Shown: in pieces, positions 47,377-60,046 of the stretch
How the letters are laid out: each line of letters starts with the position of its first letter
Numbering within the stretch: the first letter of the stretch is position 1
Origin: Brachynemurus nebulosus
Lineage: Eukaryota; Arthropoda; Insecta; Neuroptera; Myrmeleontidae
Assembly (NCBI GenBank): GCA_035578155.1
Contig: JAPWDM010000005.1
Location: forward strand, 40,014,108-40,078,107
Length of the DNA stretch: 64,000 bases
Direction of reading: 5' to 3'
Position numbers and translations under genes: made by a program
The notes under the pieces: generated by a model
The model's input: the letters and a program-made list of their open reading frames with translations, nothing else
What the model was told of the DNA's origin: nothing
Databases searched by the model: none

Positions 47377-47700
47377 AAACCGCCACTGCACGCACCATCA
47401 CATAACCTGCCTTCTGTTGAACGGTAATAATGACAACGATGATGGTGACAGTAGTGACGATCAGGCAAACAGATAGCGATAATCACAAACCTGGCCACCG
47501 TTGTTAACCGACGTAACCGCATCAAGCTAGCTGCAGAAGATGGTAGAGTGGCAGAAGGCAATATAATATTTCTACGCACAAATATCCATCCAGTAGCACT
47601 GGTGACACCAGCATTGTACATTTTGTTAGTGCTTTTGGTTCTCTTAGTGTCACCGTTGTTACCGTTCCACGTGACAATATTAACGTGACTACGTTTCATA
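47377..47700. other. GC-rich exon-like island, strand undecided
   Basis: About 320 bp with far more G and C than the flanks. On the plus strand an open frame from about 47458 reads IAIITNLATVVNRRNRIKLA, continues AEDGRVAEGNIIFLRTNIHP, and ends in a ~30-residue hydrophobic tail (ALYILLVLLVLLVSPLLPF) before a stop at 47683, like a GPI-anchor or tail-anchor signal. A stop at 47455 and the lack of a good acceptor after it weigh against. On the minus strand a 117-codon ATG frame (47699-47346) is open throughout, with SATLPSSAASLMRLRRLTTV and a His/Cys-rich part. Only one can be real, or neither if this is an old repeat. Confidence 0.3.
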
Positions 47701-48418
47701 AAAGGATTAGATAAATAATATAGGTTACATGTTTACGTTGGTATTTTTTCATGTTCTTGCAATAAAAAAAAATATGACTTTGTCTTATTTTTATGGAGGT
47801 GCACATCACTGGACGGAAATTTTCTTTTTATCATGACCGCTAATATAGAGATGAAAAAAAAATTAAAATTTCAATTTTTTAAATTGTTTTTAAAAGAAAC
47901 GATGCGGTGGATACCGAGAAAAGCTGGTAACAAAAGATTTGTGTGCAAAGAAATTACTTGTAGTAAATGTATGTTTTTCAACAAGGACTACATAATACAA
48001 CCATTATTATCCTTTCTGTTCCTCTGCTCGTTTTTCCATTAGTAAACAACGAATGTAATTTATTTTAAATTATCCGTTTTCATATATCGACTACGAGAGA
48101 TGTCGAATACATTCGAGGTTGTACTAGGTTTCTTGTCGGTGTACATCTCTCATCTGTTTCAATTCGCTGATATGGAAATTTATTTTTATTTTTCTTCCAA
48201 CATACACACATCGAAATATGTATAATTTTCCATGTATAGGTAGAAAATTTGATAGGGATGGATTTGGAAAATTATTGAAATAAAGACAAGACACAAAAAA
48301 AATAAATAAAATTAAAATTTTTTGAAAATTTTCTTGTGTCTCATTACACACGTTGTATAATTTTCGTAAGTACTTATTCTTAAAGCTTCAGGGAAACATC
48401 TCGGAATTCTAGTAAGTC
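47701..48418. other. Stretch without a supported gene
   Basis: The 69-codon plus frame 47833-48042 contains a short mixed-codon piece (ETMRWIPRKAGNKRFVCKEI) but no splice sites, so it is left uncalled. Confidence 0.4.
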
Positions 48419-48426
48419 CGCCTATG

Positions 48427-48741
48427 CAGTGGCGTAGTGAACATAACCGGCGCCCGGGGCACGACACTTTATTAGCGCCCCTCAGAGCCGGACCTAGCCT
48501 AAGTAGCGCCCGAGGCAGAGTCAAAAAATGGCGTGCCTGTAGAAAAAATATTGCCTTTTTCCTCCCAAAAAACAAGTGACGAGCAAAAAAACCTCACATA
48601 CCCCATTTTTTTGGCGCCCCCAAAGACCTACCACCCTTTGGGGCACATTTGACACCCCTCTTTGGCGCACATTTGGCGCCCCTTTACGAGTGGCGCCCGG
48701 TGCATGATAGACCCCTTTGCACCCCCGTCGCTACGCCTCTG
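48427..48741. mobile_element. hAT MITE, 315 bp, perfect 8-bp target duplication
   Basis: It begins CAGTGGCGTAG and ends CTACGCCTCTG, a TIR with one mismatch in 11 and the classic hAT CAGTGGCGTAG form. CGCCTATG stands exactly on both sides (48419-48426 and 48742-48749), a perfect 8-bp duplication. Inside, GCGCCCGGGGC, GGCGCCCCC and TTTGGCGCC words recur. The middle shares AACAAGTGACGAGCAAAAAAAC with 21234-21443 and 58496-58600. It is non-coding, moved by a hAT transposase acting in trans. The identical duplication suggests a fairly recent insertion. Confidence 0.93.
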
Positions 48742-49244
48742 CGCCTATGTGTCCATCTGTCACATCCTTAGAATTTCTACATCTTTAGGTCTATGAACAT
48801 GAAATTTCATGAGATTTTTTCCCGTATTGGCAAGTGTGGTGAATTTTTTTTTAACACCGATTAATTCTACATCGTATGGAACAGTGACGTGCGAAAAATG
48901 AAACTGAGATTCCTTTTACCCTTTTCCATTTTTAAATCCTATTTGCGAAATACTGATTGTAAGTCTGAAAATGAAATTTTTTTGCTTTACTATCTGTAAC
49001 TTTTAAACTGGTAATCCAAAACATTTAAAAAAAATACAGATACACGGACTTGCTAAATTATTTCTACTAACATAAGTTATATCGATAACTTTCGGAAATC
49101 AAATTTCTGGCAACTAAATTTCTGGAAAATCAAAAATTACATTGAGGTGTCTTTTAGTATTATGGAACATAATTAAAAAATTTGGTTCTAGTCCAGTCCG
49201 GGAAATATGAAAACAAAAAATTTCCGCTTCCTAAATAACATAAG

Positions 49245-49249
<5 letters not shown>

Positions 49250-49314
<65 letters not shown>
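49250..49314. repeat. (TA)n tract at left edge of an inverted repeat
   Basis: 65 bp of TA passing directly into GGGTTGTTAAAATGCTG, the first bases of the next element. Confidence 0.95.
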
Positions 49315-49318
<4 letters not shown>

Positions 49319-49798
49319 TGTTAAAATGCTGATTTTTACTGTAATTTTAATTGAAAATTCTACTGTAGTTTTTTAATTTTAACGTTCGGCAGTAGGTGCA
49401 GACAGGATGTAGACATGCGCAGTAAGTGAAGTAGGTAGGAATGAAGTTGTAGGAAGAGTAAAAAAATGAAATATTTCAATATTAACACATAAAATTGTAA
49501 CCCTACAACATATTATACGAACAAGTTAGCCTATAGGGTGCAATATCTTAAGGTTACAATTTTATGGAGTTTTTTTTTAGATACTTCATTTTTTTTTCTT
49601 CCTTCAACCTCATTCCTACCTACTTCACTTACTGCGTATGTCTACATCCTACCTGCTCCTAGTGCGCACGTCTACATTCTGGCTACACCTACTGCGCAGG
49701 TCTATATCCTGTCTACACTTACTATGGAAGGTCAAAATTAAAAAAGAATACAATAGAAATTTCAGTTAAAAATTACATACAGTAAAAATCAGCATATG
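49315..49798. mobile_element. 484-bp inverted-repeat element with a 30-bp minisatellite
   Basis: ATGCTGATTTTTACTGTA at the left (from about 49328) meets TACAGTAAAAATCAGCAT at the right (to about 49796). The arms match through the TTTTTTAATTTT block, the CAGACAGGATGTAGACATGC block, AGTGAAGTAGGTAGGAATGA and ATAAAATTGTAACC. The right arm has three 30-bp units (GTCTACATCCTACCTGCTCCTAGTGCGCAC-like, starting 49640, 49670, 49700) where the left arm has about one. That is why the plus frame there repeats VYIL every ten residues. It is non-coding. Confidence 0.8.
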
Positions 49799-50025
49799 AC
49801 CTTAATTTGACCTTGATCACTGACTTCAAGGTGATATTCTGATGCAGAATTTTTCGCTCTTTCCATTTCCGAGGTCGAAAAGGGGGGTTGGTATTTAAAA
49901 AGAAACGGAGGTAACCTTGATATGATCTTGATCCTTGAACTTGAGTTCAAAGTCAAGGTCACCATCGGATGCGCCGTAGGAAATGTTGGAACTTTGGTCA
50001 CCATCATTTATATTACCATCATTTA
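49799..50025 (+). repeat. Repeat family C, copy 1 (TGACCTT-rich)
   Basis: CTTGATCCTTGAACTTGAGT, AGTCAAGGTCACCATCGGATGCGCCGTA and AATGTTGGAACTTTGGTCACC match 58628-58735 in the same orientation. The segment also carries AAGGTGATATTCTGATG and CTCTTTCCATTTCCGAGGTCGAAA, which recall the arms of the 46155-46586 foldback (AAGGTCA words, CTCTTTCCGAGTCCGAAA). It may descend from the same stock. Confidence 0.6.
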
Positions 50026-50279
50026 TATCACCACCATATATATATTTTGAGTGAATTATTTCCATTGAAGTATTTCCATTTTCGCCTGAAAATATAAGGG
50101 GTGAAACTGAGTCTCAAAATTGGGGTAAAAATTAAATTTTATAAAACTACTCGAAAACTATAGCAGCTAGAAGAAAAGTTTAATTTGACACAAGCCTTTA
50201 TTTTTAGAGGTCTTCCTATTAGCGTAGTCAAATCCAGGGTTGGACCTATTGGAGGGGCCTAAACAATAAAATTGGGGGT

Positions 50280-50375
50280 AAAATTTGAAATAGAGTGAAT
50301 ATGGTTTGACCAAAATTTGAAATAGAGTGAATATGGTTGGACCAAAATTTGAAATAGAGTGAATATGGTTTGACC
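50280..50375. repeat. 32-bp minisatellite, three units
   Basis: AAAATTTGAAATAGAGTGAA TATGGTTTGACC is repeated three times head to tail (50280, 50312, 50344) with one substitution, so the duplication is recent. Confidence 0.95.
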
Positions 50376-50827
50376 AATCAAAATATTAATATTAAATATG
50401 AAAACTGCATCAAAATACTAGTTCACCTGTTTTTGTTAAAAGCCGTAGCGCTACAATTAAAAACTTAAATCTTAATGTAAAATCTTACATGTACAGTCTA
50501 TATTTTACCTATAATATTTTTAGAAATAACTATTTAAACCGTTTCTATTCGTTGTAATTATACACCACAATCAATATTTAAACAAAAGTATTGAATTAAT
50601 TTAAAGAAAGTGTCCATTAAGGGGCTTATATCGATTCCAAAATCTCTGGTTAATATTGGAAATGGTTGAATTATTTTAAAAACAAAACCGACACAAGCAA
50701 AATCTAAATTGTCAGCATTATTGTTTAAGCTGTTTTTTTTAGGATATATGGTAAAAATTTTAAATTCAAAATCGGGAATTATCACTTCAAAATCTTTCCT
50801 TGTAAGGGGTTCAGGGTCACTTAGAGG
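50376..50827. other. Stretch without a gene
   Basis: AT-rich; the 75-codon minus frame (50558-50785) has no motif or splice context. Confidence 0.45.
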
Positions 50828-51207
50828 GAAAAATAAACCCTTCTAGATAAATAAAGAAAAAGAAATAAAATAAACCGACTTCAAAATATATAATAATAAG
50901 AGCACTGAAAAATATAAACGCAATTATATAATAACTACGCAGTTAATTAAGGCATAAATTAATATAAAAATAAATTTTTCCAGTTTTTGAAGTTGGTGCC
51001 AATTGCCAGTTTGATCATTTAGAGATAGTAAAAGTCGTAACAATGTTTCTGTAAGAGAACCTGCCGAGGCGCCAACTTCAAAAACTGGAAAATTTTATTT
51101 TTATATTTATGCCTTGATTAACTGCGTAATTATTTTATATTTTTCAGTGCTAATATTATTATATATTTTAAAGTCGATTTTATTTTTTTTCTTAAAAAGC
51201 GTTTATG
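50828..51207. mobile_element. Foldback family D, copy 1
   Basis: The arms pair from AAATAAAATAAACCGACTTC / GAAGTCG-type ends (right: TTTAAAGTCGATTTTATTT) through AGCACTGAAAAATATA, ACGCAGTTAATTAAGGCATAAAT and CCAGTTTTTGAAGTTGGTGCC (50980-51000), matched by GGCGCCAACTTCAAAAACTGG (51070-51090). The ~69-bp loop is unique. There is no coding content. CCGACTTCAAAA-type ends are frequent in arthropod repeats. Confidence 0.8.
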
Positions 51208-53366
51208 TACAATAAATAAAAAATTTTACGGTACTGTTATAAACAAAACATTTTATTTGCAAAAACTTACTACTTCTGTTTCATAAACACATGTTTCGAT
51301 CTATATCATTATCATCGAACAAGTGACAATTACACTACATTTCATGAATTATATGCTAAATGCCTTATAAAAAAAGTGTACGGTGAGCAGTAGTGTGAAG
51401 GTTCAAAGCAAAAAGAGCAAATTGAAGTTGGTTAAGCAGTAAGCACACGCGACACACGTAATAAGGGGCAAACGTTCATGGAATAACAAGTCAAAGTAAG
51501 ACAGTGCAGTCGTATATAAAAAAAATATAACAGTATTAAAATTATAATAATGAAAATTATTGAATGAGTTACAAAGTCAATAGCAACTGAGCTATTAAAC
51601 AAAATTCACATGTAAGACTGCGCACTGAGTTCGGTAAGATTGCGTACTTATTAAGAAACTTTAAACTTAACGTAAGTGAATCATATTTAAACAATTTGCC
51701 ATCCACCCAAGAGGTGAATACGTCATGTCATCACTCTTCACATTTTTTGTTTTTTTAAACTTTAATCGTAAGTACTTATATCGGTGTGTGGTACAAAAAA
51801 TAAACGAAAATTTTGAAAGGTTAAGCGAAGTAAGCTGTAGGCATTGTAAACATATTACGCCTACTACAATGTAAGTTTTCGTTATCGTAACTTACCAATG
51901 ACGAAATATTTAATAATATTAACGACATTTCGTTGAAATAACGTTATTTTAACAATATGTTCGGATTATATAAATCTCACTTTACTTAGGCTTTCAAAAA
52001 TTTCGTTACTTTTTGACTACTATACATTGCTTACGAGATATTTATCACTAAAAGTTGACGATAAGGAAATGTATACTTTAACAACTATCATTATAAAAGA
52101 CTGTACATTATGATGTCCTGTTATTTAGGTTAAATACTTTTTACCGTTGATTAAATATTTGTAAAGATAGAGGAAAATTTATTTTTTATTACCAATTTTT
52201 TGGAAAATTAATCCCCAAATATTATTTCCGAACCATCCTTGTTCAAAAATTTAAGCAAATTTCATATCGAAATAATTCGATTCCTGCAATTTAAATTTAG
52301 TCCATATGACTCTTGACATCCAGATAAAACATTCTTTGGTGTGTTGATTATATGAAGAGGTCGAAAAATCTTTGGGGCCTTATACGAATTCATGTTGTAC
52401 GAATTTGCATTGTACCGAAGTTTTTTTCCTACAATTTAACACCCTAATTTTCACTCTTTTAGCCAGTAGAAAACTTCTGTGAAATTTTCTCGATGGGTAT
52501 TATTGCACCATCTATTTTATGTAACGACAGGAAAAAAGAAAAAATTAAAAATCCTCAAAAATGTACAATACATTTCTCGTTTCCACGTTGCCGGGGTCAC
52601 GGTGAATACATTGCTTATCTTCATTGGCACGTTGAAATCCGACACTCCTTAAAGATCAAAAAAATTACAACCTTTCACCTGTCGTTGGCTCACGGTCTAT
52701 AATGTACGTTATGTCATTTCTAAAGTACACAGCCTTAATAGCTGACCAATATTTCGATATTTCGATAGTCAACAATTTGGTCACGGCTTAGACCACTTTT
52801 GAAACTCATATCTACGTTTAGGGTACAATATCTTATGTCAGCTAAACTTCATATTCTGCTTGCGATACTATCGTTTAATCGGTGACAAATCAATAGGTAC
52901 CTTTCTCAGGAAACTGCATCAAATAATTCTTAATCTTGTTTCATCCCGACTTATGTAAATTACGTATAGATAATTAAAACAATAATCACAAAGACGACAA
53001 AGTCACAACTAAAGCGCAAAAAGAAAAAAAGGAATAAATGCGATTTGCATGGGAAAGGAAAATTGACACCCGTTATACTTATCCCATTTCACATACAACA
53101 GGATAACAGTTAGGATAACGTCTGTTTGATATAACAATAGATGGTGAATTACGCCGGTTTTTTGTGTACGCTAATATCGTTCGCAAGGGATTTCAATAAC
53201 GACATAAGTGGAGAGAGAAATTCTATGTTGTTTTTTTTTATACCATTTACTAACATTGAATTGGATAGAATTTGACACAAACATCTGTAAAATGTTGTTG
53301 GTAATTTTGTTATTTTTCGAAGTTTCGGTACACATTTGTAAAAATAAACATACTTAATTTTGTAGC
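51208..53366. other. Stretch without a gene
   Basis: AT-rich; 52493-52702 holds a 69-codon frame beginning ATGGGTATTATTGC with mixed codons (RCRGHGEYIAYLHWHVEIRH) but no splice sites or similarity I can name. The rest shows nothing. Confidence 0.4.
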
Positions 53367-53581
53367 AAAAATAAAACTTTGAAAGAAAAAATAAAAATTA
53401 AACCGACTTCAAAATAATAAAAACACTGAAAAATTTTTGAAATTGATCCTAAGTCAACTGAATTACAAGTGATGTTACCAGAAACCCCCGACTACTAATG
53501 TTGGCTTAGCCAAATTATTTTTTCATACTTTTCAGTATTTTAAAGTCAATTTTATTTTTTCCTTAAAAAGTTTTATTTTAC
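53367..53581. mobile_element. Foldback family D, copy 2 (short)
   Basis: The ends AAAATAAAACTTTGAAAGAAAAAATAAAAATTAAACCGACTTC and the inverted GTCAATTTTATTTTTTCCTTAAAAAGTTTTATTTT match those of copy 1, as does the CACTGAAAAAT / TTTTCAGTATTT step. The centre (53440-53515) is unrelated to copy 1 and contains AGAAACCCCCGACTACTAATG. The family is therefore defined by its ends. Confidence 0.7.
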
Positions 53582-56500
53582 ATTTTTAAGTAGCCTTGGC
53601 TTTAGTAAACGTAATGAATTGACTACCGGTTTGCTATTCGCCAGTGAGGACTACCGCTGTGTGACACTGAAGTATACCCGGAAAGATCCTGATCAAAATA
53701 TGGGAACACCTTAAAAAGATACTGTTTCGAACCAAAAATGATCCAAATCGGTATATACTTACTATCGGAGTTTTGCCCCAATATAAATAAAAAGACCACT
53801 GATAAAAGCTAAGTGTCCCGGGAAGGTGGGGTGAGACTGGGTCGCTAAACTTTGCTGATGAATAAAACTCAGATTTTCTGAGATCAAGACTTTTTAAAAT
53901 TACTTCAAAAATCTTTAATAACTTAATTCGCTAAACTGCTCGAATGATTACTTTCCTATGAAATATTCATATAGTAGATAGTTTGAATTGTTAGTCACTA
54001 TATCACTTCTAATAATTTACAAATTTTCTTAAATTAAAAATCAATACGCATTTCAGTGATAGAGTTACTCCACTTACAAGATATTATATTCTCGATATCA
54101 TTAATATTATTATGAAAATCTTATGTACCTAATGCACAGGCAGTCACATCTAGTGAACACTAATGAACTCTAATATTTACTCATGTATGTCAAAAATGAA
54201 TATTTATCATGTTTTTTACCGTATCTCTCCCGCCACGTTCCGTTCTATTATTGGATGGATAAAAAGTGTTGTATTTTTTGTAATTTTATTTCCTTCCAAT
54301 AAATTCACTGAGCAGAATTTTAATATTAAGTTTCATGTAAGAAAAAAAATACGTTTATTTTATAAAAAAAAAGTTACTAGTAGAAGTTTTATAATAATTG
54401 TTTTATATTTTTTTGCTTTTAATTTTAAAATTTCAAGAAATTTATCTTTAACTGTGAACCATTGACAAAAAATTGTAATCGTAAACTTGTTTAGTTTTAA
54501 GTTTTAGGATTATTTGAAAGTGTATTTGAGTGTTGATTATATTTTTTCAAGCAGAAAATTTTGTTCCGAGTTCGAAACGACATTCACTTATCTCAATTTC
54601 GAACCGACATTATGCTTATTTTGTTTGAGATTGAATTAACGAGTGCGACAGAGACTTAAAATTAGTTAATAGTATAGTAAAAACCACAGAATAAACAGAA
54701 GCCAAGTAGCTATCTCTGCACTAGTGATCCCAGTGTAGACAAAAAATCCCCTCTACTTCCCACCACTACGTTGTGTAGATACACACTCTTTGTAGTGGTG
54801 TTGGTTTGATGTTTGCAACTGTGTCAGTCGTCACACACACCTATAAAACACGCATATGTGGACAGACCAACGTGCTTGTTCAAGCAACAATGGTCTAAAA
54901 ATACATTGCAATGTGTTGTGCATTCGGTGACCGACACCGACCAACTAAATGCCTCAAGCGGTATCAACCACAATCAGGCACATCGCTATCCACAATTTTT
55001 TACACATAAAGTTAGGGCTTGGTAAAAACAAATTTTTGATAGGGCTGTTTAAAAATAAAATTAAAACTAGGTAGAAGAAGGCCGGTTTGAAATCGTATTC
55101 TACGATGTAGGTAATATTTTTTAATTGTACTTGCACATATTATATAATTATGGAAACACAAAATGAATTTCTAAATTAATAAAATTTCATCAACCAAAAA
55201 TTTTTGAGAAGGCATTTGGATAACATAATTCATTTGATCAAATAAAAATTTAACTTCAGTCAATAATAAATTCTCTTAGGTAGAACATATATTATAATTA
55301 CACAAAATTCAACAAATTCACTGACGTGAAAATAAATCAAATTCACAAATACTTATAGTTTTTTATTTAATGCAATCAAAATAAATTTTCATTGAAATCT
55401 CCAAAAAAAAAAATGTTACAAGGACAGTAATTAAAACGAAAATGAAATAGAAATAAAAAACTCGGTCAAATCAAATCGTCAAAATCATGCAACAGTACGA
55501 TTAAAAATCAGTTTTTACTGCATCAATCAACCCACTTACCCACTAAGAAAGAAGTACCTACCAGCAATACTTGCTTCATCGCATTACCTACCTACGTTAG
55601 AGAAGTATACTGTGAGCTAGTAGCTCCTAGCTAGCACAAACTACACGCTACAAAACATTAATAAGCTTCTCCATAGAGAAACAAAAGGTATAATAATTGA
55701 CACAAATCTTATTGTAACTATATGCTATTCGTTATAATTATAGTGCAAAAAAAAGAAATGAATGAGAGAAATAAGTAGAAATTAGACGAAGAAGGCAAAT
55801 GAATGAATCGTCTTTTTTATTTGATCATTTCATTTAGTACAATAACGACCGAATTGTAGAATTTCTAATTTTTCCGTTTAAGAAAAATTATTTTTAATGT
55901 AGTTGGTCGATAAAACAAGTTTTTCAATGGATTTTAACGAAACTTCTCTAGATATTTTTTTAATTCAATATAAATAATACGGGCTCTTATCGAAAAAAAA
56001 ATTGACCATTCCAATTTTGAGAAAAACGATTTCAAAGTTTTGTAATTTTAACACAGGCTCTTATGGGAAAACTCTTTTTTTTTTAAATAAAATGAAAACG
56101 TGTCAACAGAATTTGATAAAAATTTAATATGTTATAAAATTCAAAGTTAAAAACCATATTTAATAAGAAATAAAAATGATTCACCACGCATTTATATTTG
56201 AAATATAATTTATAAACATCATTTTACAACGTTTTTACAACGCTTTTTCAACAATATTTTTATATTGCTACAACATAAGCGCGCGGAAATTAAAAAAAAA
56301 ACAAGTGGTATACAAATATAATCACTGACGAATATTAATACATTATTTAATTTTTGATAAAAATTAAATTTTTTTGAGATATACTTTTGTAGGTACCTGA
56401 CTATCTCATAGCAACCACGTTAACAAATCAAACAACATTGTCCGAACTTTGCACAAATTTTATTATTTTATTCCATAAAACGCAATTCAAAATTACCTAA

Positions 56501-57205
56501 TGTTCTTCCATCTTTTCATCAAATCGTTTACACTAGTCTATGGTACTCCCTAAGGAATTTTTGCTTTTAGTTTTGTTTAAAAAGTGATTTGCACCTATTT
56601 TGGTAAGGAGTTATTTATGAATTTGAAGTCTCTTCAAAAAAAGATAAGATATATAAGATTAGGTAAAATTAAATATTTATTGTAAGAATTTCATGGAATT
56701 TTCTTGAAATAATATCCAGTCTTTACGGCTATTGACGATCAGTTGAGTCTTTCAAGATACAGTACACAACTTTAAAGATTCAAACAACGAAGTTCCTTGC
56801 CATTAGTTTTCATATCTTTCATCCACTTCGTTTGAGAACCGCTTTCATTCCTATATGTATTTTTAAGCTTTTGAAACTATAGTATCTATTTATATTTTCT
56901 GAGGTTGCATACAAAGAGACATAGGTAGTTCCATATCAACCAATAACTTTTGTGTTATCTAATCGTAAGTCTTGATAGTTGTGTTACACCGGTTACCACT
57001 AAAAAGACTTTTAATAGTAATTGAACCTAAAACGAATAATTCTAAACGCTATACATATCACTGAATGTACGGAAAAGTTTATGTTCAACATTGTCTATCT
57101 ACTTCTGCAAACACTGTTTGTTTACAAACTAGTTCAGTAAAGAGTGGAACTCAGTAAAGACTGGTTTTTTTCCGATTACTTAGTTGTTGTGTATTACAAA
57201 ATACC
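53582..57205. other. Long stretch without a gene
   Basis: Minor GC rises at 53605-53680, 54720-54800 and 54810-54970. The last includes a 70-codon plus frame (54813-55025) with no ATG context of note, and ACACACACC repeats. TAGCTAGCACAAACTACACGC (55625-55650) and AT-rich DNA follow. No exon, TIR or tandem array is supported. Confidence 0.45.
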
Positions 57206-57736
<531 letters not shown>

Positions 57737-58495
57737 GGAGTGATCCAGGCGACTAAACCAACAAATAGTTCTAATTGGCAGTTGAATCCATATCGAACTT
57801 ACCATACCAATATCTTTTACTATCATTTCACTTAAGTATATGTGGAAGAAATAAAAAAAAAGTATAGCAGGCATTACATCATCATGATCTTCAAATACTG
57901 CGACGTAGCGCGGACTTGGACACCGTGAGAGAACATTGAGGGACGAAGACGTAAGACGTACAAAATGATGATGGTTGTAGTACAATGTTGCCAGTGGGGA
58001 ATGAGGGGGTAGTGAGGGGGTACGTTTCCCAAGCTTTTATAACGTTAACCTAAATAAAATATTACTCTTACAGTCACACACAAAAAATAAATGTGGAAAC
58101 ATGCATGCTCGTAAACACAGATTATAATACATACGTTTTAGTTTGGACCGTAACGGTTCTTCTGTGTTAAGACAATGATCGACGAAAAATGCAAAGAAAA
58201 ATTTAACAAAGATTAAACAAAATGTTTGCACAAAAGGCATATTAAATTAAAATAATGTTGTTCAAGATTGTATTTAGTGGGCTTTGATTGTTTTGGGAAT
58301 ACTTGTATTTACTGTCGGTTTGCCCACGGGGAAAAAAGTGCAGAATATTTAGTGTAGAGCACATTGGAGTGATCACAGTCCAAATATTCTAAGATTATTG
58401 TCAATTTACACAGTAAAGATTAGAGTGCCAGTACTAAAAATAGGATCATTTGTTTTTACATTAGAATATTTGTACAAAGATGTAACTAGAAATTT
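57737..58495. other. Stretch without a supported gene
   Basis: The minus frames 57731-57985 and 58037-58240 have no motif. GGGGAATGAGGGGGTAGTGAGGGGGTACG (57996-58024) is a short G-rich repeat able in principle to form a G-quadruplex on the plus strand. Confidence 0.4.
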
Positions 58496-58600
58496 TCACC
58501 CCTGGAGCGATTTTGACTCAAGCGCCATTCTCCAAAAAATTCACTTATCCCAGAAAATCTAACCGACGAGCAAAAAAAAAAAAAAACAGAATGGTTGCGC
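58496..58600. mobile_element. Partial hAT-MITE-like sequence
   Basis: CACCCCTGGAGCGATTTTGACTCAAGCGCCATTCTCC and ACCGACGAGCAAAAAAAAAA resemble the interior of the MITEs at 21.3 and 48.5 kb (GGCGCC words, GTGACGARCAAAA). No CAG...CTG ends or target duplication were found, so it is a fragment. Confidence 0.4.
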
Positions 58601-58627
58601 TTTTTTTCGTTATACATCCTGGAACGA

Positions 58628-58735
58628 CTGCTCCATCTTGCGCTTGATATAACCTTGAACCTTGACCTCAATCTCTGGGTTAAGTTCACCATTGGATGCG
58701 CCGTAAAAAATGCTGAAACTTTTAGCATCACCAAT
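58628..58735 (+). repeat. Repeat family C, copy 2
   Basis: ACCTTGAACCTTGACCTCAATCTC, GTTCACCATTGGATGCGCCGTAAAAAATGCTGAAACTTTTAGCATCACC match 49919-50005. It is shorter than copy 1 and lies just beyond the hAT-like fragment. Confidence 0.65.
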
Positions 58736-59399
58736 TATCCACAAAACTGCTTATATTTATATACATAAAAGTGGAAAAAGGAAATAAGAAGTTAACAAAT
58801 CATAAATTATAACCAGCTACGTCGATAATAACTCCGTTCGAATGATAGTGGGAGAAAACAAACGAATAAATATAAAATATCCTGAATTGTCCTAACAAGG
58901 ATAATGAAAATATTATTTTATAGTTCGGCCGTATATGGAAGTATACAATGTAACAATTTATTTTAGTAAAAGGGATCAGGATAAAGACAATTTGTGATAA
59001 TTTATTGAGCTATAAATATAAGATATATTCCCACTTAATGTTAATTTGGTTGATTTCTTAAGAAAAAACCATTTCCGTAACGGAAATATCATTTTCTTTC
59101 TAGTCAACTCATACCGTTTTGTATCTGATTTTGAAAATTTATTTACATCAAATGTAAAGAGTCGCTTTTAACGTAGAATTTTATAACATTAATACAGTAA
59201 CAAGGAAATTAGTATATTACGTAATTAAGTGTATACCTTATAACTTAGTTACATATTATACTTTATCTATGAATAACATTAAATTTAAAATAATTATATC
59301 GATTTGATACGAATACATTATATTACAATTATATGTCAGCTTTGAAATTTATTGAAAACATATGCCAACTTTCAGTTATAGTAAGAACTTTGTCTACCT
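58736..59399. other. Stretch without a gene
   Basis: Uniformly AT-rich, ending sharply at the GC-rich element that follows. Confidence 0.5.
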
Positions 59400-60046
59400 A
59401 AAGGGCAATGGGCAAAATTGTTCCCCCCAGCGCCCACTGGTAAGATATGTATTTTCTGAAAGCCCCTTCCTAGTAGGTCACAAATATACCCATCTTAGGT
59501 ATGGAGAACCTGACCTTCAAAAGTTCTGACGTGCAGTAGGGTTTGTATACTCCACGTGGCCATTTCTTAAGGAAACGATGTGTATTGACCTGCAGAGGGC
59601 ATTAGAGTCCCCTTCAGGAGGGTGCACTTCGGACTAGCTTATTTCGGCAATCTACCAAGGGACCTACCAGAAATCGCCACCGGTAGGACTCCCAAACTTC
59701 TCTTCGAAGACTCCCAATGTACAAGTTTGAAGCCGCTCGGTACGTCTTCTGCCATAGGCCACGTGAAAAAACGAGGTTAGGCCACTTGCCAAAAAAGTGG
59801 TTTTACACAGTGATAGGCCGGCTCACGACATGTCTTATAACCCATCTGTACCTATACAGAGTATCCCGTTTGGATATGGCCACGTTTGTATATTTGACGC
59901 CCTATAAATTTTGATCGCCACATTCTCCATGAACGTGCCCATTGACAAAGTTGGACTACCTGACCAGGGCTATCGATCGGCACCTGTCTCAATCTTGGAC
60001 GCTAGGGGGCAGCTCCCCATAAAGCCCATAGAGGCCATTGTCCTTT
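59400..60046. mobile_element. GC-rich 647-bp element with short TIRs
   Basis: AAAGGGCAATGG at the left meets CCATTGTCCTTT at the right. GTTCCCCCCAGCGCCC and its inverted, diverged partner GGACGCTAGGGGGCAGCTCC follow inward. The interior is near balanced in base composition while both flanks are strongly AT-rich, with a sharp change at both borders. Several open frames (for example plus 59717-59914) are due to composition. No transposase motif is readable. Recent arrival from a different composition or strong constraint would both explain the contrast. The superfamily is unknown. Confidence 0.65.
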
